Part shown: positions 62,001 to 64,000 of the stretch, piece by piece
Layout: every line of letters begins with the position of its first letter
How positions within the stretch are numbered: the stretch's first letter is position 1
Source: Anas platyrhynchos
Lineage: Eukaryota > Chordata > Aves > Anseriformes > Anatidae
Direction: 5' to 3'
DNA: 64,000 nucleotides
Assembly: GCF_047663525.1 (NCBI RefSeq)
Contig: NC_092592.1
Span: forward strand, 20,472,001-20,536,000
The notes under the pieces: generated by a model
Told to the model about the DNA's origin: nothing
What the model saw: only the letters and a program-made list of their open reading frames with translations
Database searches by the model: none
Made by a program: the position numbers and the translations under genes

Positions 62001-62379
62001 GGAGAGACCGATGGATGTAACGCTGGGTGGGTGCAGCGCTCGGCTCCCTGTGCCAAACGAGCCGAGCAGCGCCCTGCTGGGAGCCCCCCCGCGAGCCCTG
62101 CCCCCGGGCCCCTCAGACACCGCCGTTCCCTCACACAGCCCCGAGCGCCCCTCAGGCGGCGGCAGGGCCCGGCCCGGCCCGGCCCGGCCTGGCCCGGCCC
62201 GGGGAGGCCGCGCGGCCCCTGCCCGGCCCTGCCCCCCCCCCGCCGCCCCTCACCGTGTGCTCGTGCTCGTCGGCGCGTACGCGCGGCGGGCAGAGCAGCA
62301 GGAGCGCGGCGGCCGCGCGCAGCAGCAGCAGCAGCAGCGGGAGCGGGCGCGGGAGCGGGCGCGGCCCGGCCGCCGCCAT
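19962..62379 (-). CDS. TM9SF3: TM9SF3, transmembrane 9 superfamily member 3 (complete gene span, 15 coding exons)
   Basis: TM9SF3 is a nonaspanin of the Golgi and endosomal membranes, linked in the family to membrane protein sorting and, recently, to Golgi turnover. Fifteen exons join in phase to 597 codons plus stop. Seen in the product: a signal peptide (about residues 1-36, mature end near ADEHEHT), a lumenal domain up to about residue 230, then nine hydrophobic segments at roughly 233-254, 297-322, 332-352, 367-392, 404-425, 455-480, 486-515, 525-547 and 560-587. There is an N-glycosylation sequon NLT at residue 182. The C-terminus ends in KID, which fits the KXD/E COPI-binding Golgi-retention motif of TM9 proteins. 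Human TM9SF3 is 589 residues as I recall; the eight extra residues are all in the signal-peptide exon. All introns are GT-AG. The start is the ATG at 62379 in a CpG island. Family-level identification is not in doubt. Confidence 0.97.
20030..24056 (-). other. TM9SF3 intron 14
   Basis: This 4,027-nt GT-AG intron contains an A22 run at 20702-20723. Otherwise it is unique AT-rich DNA without a recognised gene or repeat. Confidence 0.9.
20702..20723. repeat. Poly(A) tract
   Basis: A run of 22 A lies in TM9SF3 intron 14. No retrocopy was recognised next to it. Confidence 0.9.
24057..24133 (-). CDS. TM9SF3: TM9SF3 coding exon 14 (ninth membrane segment, first part)
   Basis: 77 nt, codons 550-575 plus one base. 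The acceptor is TTTTTCAG and the donor GTAAGT. It encodes [18 protein letters not shown] and STALGIMC. It is separated from exon 13 by a 104-nt intron. Confidence 0.97.
24238..24321 (-). CDS. TM9SF3: TM9SF3 coding exon 13 (eighth membrane segment)
   Basis: 84 nt, codons 522-549 plus two bases. The acceptor is CTTTCAG and the donor GTAAGT. It encodes [18 protein letters not shown] and SFYYYFFKT, an aromatic-rich membrane segment typical of TM9 proteins. Confidence 0.97.
24322..24747 (-). other. TM9SF3 intron 12
   Basis: This 426-nt GT-AG intron holds nothing recognisable. The neighbouring introns 11 (24895-24983) and 13 (24134-24237) are only 89 and 104 nt. Confidence 0.9.
24748..24894 (-). 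CDS. TM9SF3: TM9SF3 coding exon 12 (sixth and seventh membrane segments)
   Basis: 147 nt, codons 473-521 plus two bases. The acceptor is TCTACAG and the donor GTAAGT. It encodes [18 protein letters not shown], then a long hydrophobic seventh segment, and ends LLNAEDYR(W). Only an 89-nt intron separates it from exon 11. Confidence 0.97.
24984..25052 (-). CDS. TM9SF3: TM9SF3 coding exon 11 (sixth membrane segment)
   Basis: 69 nt, codons 450-472 plus two bases. The acceptor is CTTTCAG and the donor GTGAGT. It encodes [18 protein letters not shown] and IFIE, the start of the sixth membrane segment. Confidence 0.96.
25053..26549 (-). other. TM9SF3 intron 10
   Basis: This 1,497-nt GT-AG intron contains a perfect 15-nt tandem duplication (AAATCTCTGTACAGG twice) at 26400-26429. 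No gene was seen. Confidence 0.9.
26550..26689 (-). CDS. TM9SF3: TM9SF3 coding exon 10 (fifth membrane segment)
   Basis: Codons 404-449 plus two bases. The acceptor is TTTACAG and the donor GTAAAG. It reads [18 protein letters not shown], then the conserved [15 protein letters not shown] and [10 protein letters not shown] loop of the family. Confidence 0.97.
29920..29943. repeat. (AAAC)n microsatellite
   Basis: About five AAAC/CAAA units lie in tandem in intron 9. Confidence 0.85.
31676..31835 (+). mobile_element. CR1 LINE 3'-end fragment
   Basis: The CR1 3' tail is recognisable on the plus strand: CCCAGGGAGGTAACAGAATC, GGTGTTTAAGAAAAGGCTTGG, TTAGTGGGCAATATTGGTGG, GTTGGACCAGATGATCTTGG and finally AATGATTCCATGATTC, the typical 3' repeat. 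It is about 160 nt long, strongly 5'-truncated and antisense to TM9SF3. Confidence 0.95.
34275..34405 (-). CDS. TM9SF3: TM9SF3 coding exon 9 (fourth membrane segment)
   Basis: Codons 360-403. The acceptor is CTTACAG and the donor GTGAGT. It encodes [18 protein letters not shown] and the rest of the fourth membrane segment, then [13 protein letters not shown]. It ends in phase 0. Confidence 0.97.
34406..36291 (-). other. TM9SF3 intron 8
   Basis: This 1,886-nt GT-AG intron contains a small tandem duplication (CTTATTACCTTTAA twice) at 36.05-36.08 kb. Nothing else was recognised. Confidence 0.9.
36292..36386 (-). CDS. TM9SF3: TM9SF3 coding exon 8 (third membrane segment)
   Basis: Codons 328-359 plus one base. 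The acceptor is CTTGCAG. It reads [18 protein letters not shown], then [15 protein letters not shown] across the junction. The donor is GTAAAT. Confidence 0.97.
36387..38985 (-). other. TM9SF3 intron 7
   Basis: This 2,599-nt GT-AG intron is AT-rich, with an A-rich tract at 38.32-38.35 kb. No gene or repeat family was recognised. Confidence 0.9.
38986..39152 (-). CDS. TM9SF3: TM9SF3 coding exon 7 (cytosolic loop and second membrane segment)
   Basis: Codons 273-327 plus two bases. The acceptor is TTCCTAG and the donor GTAAGT. It begins [20 protein letters not shown], the conserved loop of TM9 proteins, followed by the second hydrophobic segment and MIEDLYT. Confidence 0.97.
39153..39672 (-). 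other. TM9SF3 intron 6
   Basis: This 520-nt GT-AG intron contains nothing else recognisable. Confidence 0.9.
39673..39804 (-). CDS. TM9SF3: TM9SF3 coding exon 6 (first membrane segment)
   Basis: Codons 229-272 (132 nt). The acceptor is TTTTGTAG and the donor GTAAGA. It encodes [18 protein letters not shown], the first transmembrane helix, then the basic [12 protein letters not shown] turn and the acidic KEEEMDDM start of the first cytosolic loop. Confidence 0.97.
39805..41784 (-). other. TM9SF3 intron 5
   Basis: This 1,980-nt GT-AG intron contains short A runs at about 41.55 and 41.69 kb. The 115-codon plus-strand frame at 40078-40425 shows no family resemblance and is treated as chance. 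Confidence 0.9.
41785..41862 (-). CDS. TM9SF3: TM9SF3 coding exon 5
   Basis: Codons 203-228 (78 nt, in frame). The acceptor is TTTTTAG. It reads [18 protein letters not shown], then DPSFFQHR, before donor GTATGT. This is the end of the lumenal domain, just before the first membrane segment. Confidence 0.96.
41863..44113 (-). other. TM9SF3 intron 4
   Basis: This 2,251-nt GT-AG intron is AT-rich unique sequence. Nothing recognisable was seen beyond short A runs. Confidence 0.9.
44114..44274 (-). CDS. TM9SF3: TM9SF3 coding exon 4 (lumenal domain, glycosylation site)
   Basis: Codons 149-202. The acceptor is CTGTACAG. It reads [20 protein letters not shown], then [20 protein letters not shown] and on to IQMSYS before donor GTAAGT. 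The NLT at residue 182 is the N-glycosylation sequon of this family. It is 161 nt long and ends in phase 0. Confidence 0.97.
44275..47500 (-). other. TM9SF3 intron 3
   Basis: This 3,226-nt GT-AG intron is AT-rich unique sequence. I see no repeat family or additional exon. Confidence 0.9.
47501..47623 (-). CDS. TM9SF3: TM9SF3 coding exon 3 (lumenal domain)
   Basis: Codons 108-148 plus one base. The acceptor is a T-rich tract ending CAG. It reads [18 protein letters not shown], continues through [16 protein letters not shown] and meets donor GTGAGT. Residues GRR replace what I recall as EKR in the mammalian protein, an ordinary substitution. Confidence 0.97.
49218..49240. repeat. (AAAT)n microsatellite
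   Basis: About five AAAT/AATA units lie in tandem in intron 2. Confidence 0.85.
50340..50625 (-). mobile_element. CR1 LINE 3'-end fragment
   Basis: Read on the plus strand it shows the reverse complement of the CR1 3' end: AGAATCACTTCACTTGGAAA, then GACCTCCATGATCATCAAGT, AATGCCTCACAACCC, CAGTGAAGACATTTTTTCC and TATCCTATCACTTGTTGCC. It is heavily 5'-truncated and non-coding, and lies in TM9SF3 intron 2 in the same orientation as the gene. Confidence 0.93.
54079..54274 (-). CDS. TM9SF3: TM9SF3 coding exon 2 (lumenal domain)
   Basis: Codons 43-107 plus one base. It follows a TTTTCAG acceptor and begins [16 protein letters not shown]. It contains the conserved [16 protein letters not shown] stretch and ends at DIKFK before donor GTGAGC. 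It is 196 nt long, starting in phase 0 and leaving one base for the next codon. Confidence 0.97.
54407..54441. repeat. T9-G20-A-G5 homopolymer tract
   Basis: The plus strand reads nine T, twenty G, one A and five G. On the TM9SF3 sense strand this is a C tract about 130 nt upstream of the exon 2 acceptor. It can form a G-quadruplex on the plus strand and is prone to sequencing error, so its true length is uncertain. Confidence 0.9.
57286..57309. repeat. Poly(T) tract
   Basis: A run of 24 T lies in intron 1, with a second run of 14 T at 57361-57374. No retrocopy was recognised beside either run. Confidence 0.9.
57998..58018. repeat. Near-perfect 21-nt palindrome
   Basis: The arms TTCTCGCACA and TGTGCGAGAA are exact complements around a single central A. 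It lies in TM9SF3 intron 1 and contains CpG in both arms. Confidence 0.85.
60020..60655 (+). mobile_element. CR1 LINE fragment (reverse transcriptase C-terminal part and 3' end)
   Basis: The plus strand encodes [18 protein letters not shown] followed by [13 protein letters not shown], the catalytic FADD block of CR1 reverse transcriptase, then the trp-rich [13 protein letters not shown] and [11 protein letters not shown] segment before a stop at 60252. The non-coding 3' end follows with the hallmark GGAGTTGGACTCTGTGATCC and CCCAACTCAGGATATTC near 60600-60650. It is 5'-truncated. From my memory of CR1 consensus sequences, it also lacks several hundred bases around 60370-60390. It is dead: the intact frame covers only a short piece. 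Confidence 0.92.
62164..62203. repeat. GGCCC pentamer tandem at the start of intron 1
   Basis: About eight GGCCC units, one with a T interruption, begin roughly 50 nt inside TM9SF3 intron 1. The unit is fully GC and CpG-rich. Confidence 0.8.
62254..62379 (-). CDS. TM9SF3: TM9SF3 coding exon 1 (signal peptide)
   Basis: Codons 1-42. The ATG at 62379-62377 lies in a GATGGCG context. A leucine/alanine-rich hydrophobic core is followed by [12 protein letters not shown], the expected start of the mature protein. The exon ends ACG before the donor GTGAGG (62253 downward), phase 0. The hydrophobic core includes a leucine run coded by a near-pure CTG repeat (62320-62338). GC content is very high. Confidence 0.93.
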
Positions 62380-62469
62380 CTCGGGCCTCGGCGTCCCCGC
62401 CAGGAAGCAAGGCCCCGCCGCCCGGCCGGCCCCAGCGCCCCGCCGCCAACGCCACTTCCGCTCCGCCCG

Positions 62470-62478
62470 GCCACGTCA
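62470..62478 (-). promoter_or_regulatory. Candidate Golgi-stress (ACGTGGC) and UPRE-like (TGACGTGG) element
   Basis: The minus strand reads TGACGTGGC. This contains the full Golgi apparatus stress response element consensus ACGTGGC, known as a TFE3-responsive site. It also contains TGACGTGG, the core recognised by XBP1/ATF6 and a CRE-like half site. It lies about 90 bp upstream of the start codon of a Golgi protein gene. Function is inferred from motif and gene context. Confidence 0.45.
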
Positions 62479-62505
62479 TCCGCGCCGCGGGGCGGAAGGA
62501 GCGCG

Positions 62506-62533
62506 GCGGGGCGGGGCGGGGCGGGGCGGGGCG
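62506..62533. repeat. GGGGC pentamer tandem (Sp1 sites)
   Basis: About five copies of GGGGC/GGCGG lie in tandem on the plus strand between the TM9SF3 start and the divergent ORF. They make overlapping GC boxes and a possible G-quadruplex. Confidence 0.8.
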
Positions 62534-62541
62534 GCCCCGTC

Positions 62542-62712
62542 ATGGCGGCTCCTGCGCCTCAGCGGGGCTCGCGGGGCGCCGACCCCACGGCAGTGACCCT
62601 GTCATCCCTGCACAGCCTGTGTCAGCAGTATGAACTCACGTGCACACCTGCAGTCCCCTATTTCACTAGCAGCAAGGTCCCCTTAGAAGAAATATTCCTC
62701 ACACCCCACTGA
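62542..62712 (+). CDS. Possible small divergent gene: 56-codon ORF sharing the TM9SF3 promoter
   Basis: The ATG at 62542 has a strong context (G at -3, G at +4: GTCATGGCG). It opens a 56-codon frame ending in TGA at 62710-62712. A plus-strand AATAAA follows at 62734-62739, only 22 nt after the stop. Its start lies about 160 bp head-to-head from the TM9SF3 ATG. Residues include SSLHSLCQQYELTC; I recognise no domain. It may be a real micropeptide gene, the first exon of a longer divergent transcript (GTATGA after position 62627 is a possible donor), or simply promoter-upstream RNA with a chance ORF. Confidence 0.3.
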   Translation: MAAPAPQRGSRGADPTAVTLSSLHSLCQQYELTCTPAVPYFTSSKVPLEEIFLTPH

Positions 62713-62733
62713 AAACCCCTGCTTGCATTAAAA

Positions 62734-62739
62734 AATAAA
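62734..62739 (+). terminator. AATAAA hexamer downstream of the divergent ORF
   Basis: AATAAA lies within an AAATAAATAAATAGG stretch on the plus strand, directly after the stop of the 56-codon ORF. Early poly(A) signals like this commonly end divergent promoter transcripts. Use is inferred. Confidence 0.35.
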
Positions 62740-62842
62740 TAAATAGGAGAACCCAGGCTGCCTGGCTTACACCATGTGCTTCCCTACAGTCACTGCATCT
62801 CGGCCCAAAACCGAGTGGAGCACCCCTGGGAGGCAGAGGGGC

Positions 62843-62911
62843 TTCGGCGTCTCCGTAAATTTGGCACTTAAACCGAATTTACGGTTTCGGCGTCTCTGTA
62901 AATTCGGCACT
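62843..62911. repeat. Tandem duplication with internal inverted repeat
   Basis: TTCGGCGTCTCCGTAAATTT at 62843 is repeated with two changes at 62886, a 26-nt unit with period 43. Between the copies, CCGAATTTACGG (62873-62884) is the near-perfect complement of CCGTAAATTTGG (62853-62864), giving a 12-bp stem with one G-U/mismatch and an 8-nt loop. Confidence 0.8.
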
Positions 62912-64000
62912 CTCGGTCACCAGCGGGGCCAGCCAGAGCCAGCTGCTGCAGGACACACCGTGAACAGCAAACACTCGGCCCCGGCCAGCCAGCTGCCGCC
63001 TGAGCTCCGGCACTGCTCAGTGCCCAGACAGGTGGCAAGGCTGTTTACTCTTTACCAGCAATTTTATTATCTGCTCGGTCCTTGAGCTCCGATCCTAGGT
63101 GAAACAGTTTTGTTTCCTCTCCCCAAGCATGTTCATGCATAGTCACAGGCAGTTTTCTTCTCTGGTCTCTTCTGAGCTTTCATTTCAGTGCATTGCTCGC
63201 CCTAGGTGGTGGCGATACACGCTACACACTCCTCCAGCACAACTAGAGTCTACAGCTACAGGGACTCTACACACCGAGCTGTAAGAGGGGAAAGCAATTA
63301 AATAAAATGAAAACAACTAGGAACGGGGATTTGGGCAGCTCAGAAGGTGCATCTTTGCTGATCTGCAAAAGCCATGCCTACACCCCAACCACCTACGTGC
63401 ATTTTAGAGTGAAGTTGTTTTATTGCTGTTCCTTTTCTCCTTGACAGGGTGACAGTTCTGCTGTGACTTCCGGGCAGCAATTTGCCCAACTAATCCAGGA
63501 AGATTTACAGCTAGACAGTGAGAAAGGAATGCCCGAGACTACAGCTTCATCTTGGATCTTTCCCCTTTCACAGTGCAAAAGGGATGTGAACAGAGCACTG
63601 TTTCTGTTTTAAGACTTCTCGGTCTCGCTGATCCCAGCTCACCTCCCCTCCAAACCAGAGCCTTGCTAGCATTTGGTTTTGTATTATAGCTCAGTTCAGA
63701 CTGAGAAAGGATCTAAGTTGCAACAGGGAGAGTGACCAAAAGGCTACACTTTATACATATTTCAGCTATTTGGATGTAAACTGTCTTGCTGCAGGCAGTA
63801 CTAGCACTACAAATCTAGTCTACGGCCAAGTTAACAGGATTATGCAAAGGCAAATGCTCAGATACAGTTCAGATAAATCCTTCTCAGAGAAGACATTCAG
63901 CTATTGCATACAGGGGGTGCAGAATTAAAAGTCATGCAGGGGAAAACAGCCCTGGGCTGCTTCAGTCCAACAGCTCTGAAAGGAAATCTTCTGTATGACA

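Larger units (their letters stand above)
54275..62253 (-). other. TM9SF3 intron 1
   Basis: This 7,979-nt GT-AG intron has no coding exon that I can support. It holds a CR1 fragment at 60.02-60.66 kb, T-runs at 57286-57309 and 57361-57374, a 21-nt near-perfect palindrome at 57998-58018, and a 26-nt G tract at 54416-54441 close to the exon 2 acceptor. The GC-rich first 250 nt belong to the CpG island. Confidence 0.9.
62380..62540 (-). promoter_or_regulatory. TM9SF3 core promoter and 5' UTR region
   Basis: This TATA-less, GC-rich segment lies directly upstream of the TM9SF3 ATG. Visible motifs: an ETS/GABP-type site (GCGGAAGTG on the minus strand, 62453-62461); overlapping ACGTGGC and TGACGTGG elements (62470-62478); and a run of GGGGC pentamers giving several overlapping Sp1/KLF GC boxes (62506-62533). 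ETS plus GC boxes is typical of housekeeping promoters. The same block may fire divergently on the plus strand. Confidence 0.7.
62010..62620. promoter_or_regulatory. CpG island over TM9SF3 exon 1
   Basis: A dense GC block with frequent CpG dinucleotides spans the start of intron 1, exon 1 and the promoter. GC content falls sharply on both sides. The apparent long ORFs in all frames here come from stop-codon depletion in GC-rich DNA, not from genes. Confidence 0.85.
62713..64000. other. Flank upstream of TM9SF3, no gene recognised
   Basis: No coding exon of a known family could be read on either strand. In human the next gene here is PIK3AP1, lying the same way round, so its 3' UTR could begin to the right. 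A minus-strand AATAAA at 63063-63068 would suit such an end but is unproven. Apart from the repeat at 62.85 kb, the stretch looks like ordinary unique DNA. Confidence 0.5.

Noticed and set aside
61982-62543. Other-frame minus-strand ORFs over TM9SF3 exon 1
   Set aside because: Shadows of the real exon 1 frame, low complexity, no splice continuity.
62011-62633. Three overlapping 189-233-codon plus-strand ORFs over the TM9SF3 CpG island
   Set aside because: Same composition effect. They run antisense through the coding exon. Only the short piece from 62542 was kept as a low-confidence candidate, for its start context and poly(A) signal.
1-64000. tRNA, rRNA, CRISPR, operon or prokaryotic mobile-element signatures, and a novel multi-gene system
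   Set aside because: None seen. The window has the structure of ordinary vertebrate chromosomal DNA with two known gene families.

Overview
This is vertebrate nuclear DNA, almost certainly from a bird. It has split genes with GT-AG introns, CpG-island promoters and low repeat density. The recognisable interspersed repeats are 5'-truncated CR1 LINEs, the typical avian family. The species cannot be fixed from the sequence alone.

Two protein genes are present, both on the minus strand. (1) TM9SF3 (transmembrane 9 superfamily member 3) is complete. Fifteen coding exons run from the ATG at 62379 to the stop at 19962, and every junction is GT-AG with consistent phase. They sum to 1794 nt, or 597 residues plus stop. 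(2) Only the first coding exon of TLL2 (tolloid-like 2) is present, at 8650-8497; everything to its left (1-8496) is intron 1. The order TM9SF3 3' end, then TLL2 5' end, same strand, matches the human 10q24 neighbourhood as I recall it, and this is the main reason for choosing TLL2 over TLL1.

Layout: 1-8496 TLL2 intron 1; 8270-9065 CpG island with TLL2 exon 1 and promoter; about 9.1-14/16 kb intergenic; about 14/16-19.96 kb the AT-rich TM9SF3 3' UTR and flank; 19.96-62.38 kb TM9SF3 exons and introns; 62.0-62.62 kb the TM9SF3 CpG-island promoter; 62.6-64 kb upstream flank, including a possible small divergent transcription unit. Three CR1 fragments lie at 31.7 kb (intron 9), 50.3-50.6 kb (intron 2) and 60.0-60.7 kb (intron 1). 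Scattered homopolymer and microsatellite tracts are also present.

The two genes are not known to act together. TM9SF3 encodes a Golgi/endosomal nine-pass membrane protein. TLL2 encodes a secreted astacin-family metalloprotease.

I found no mobile gene cassette, CRISPR, defence island or other clearly undescribed system. The best leads are a perfect ACGTGGC Golgi-stress-type element overlapping a TGACGTGG site in the TM9SF3 promoter, a compact divergent 56-codon ORF with its own poly(A) signal, an inverted/tandem repeat at 62.85 kb, and some long G/C tracts.
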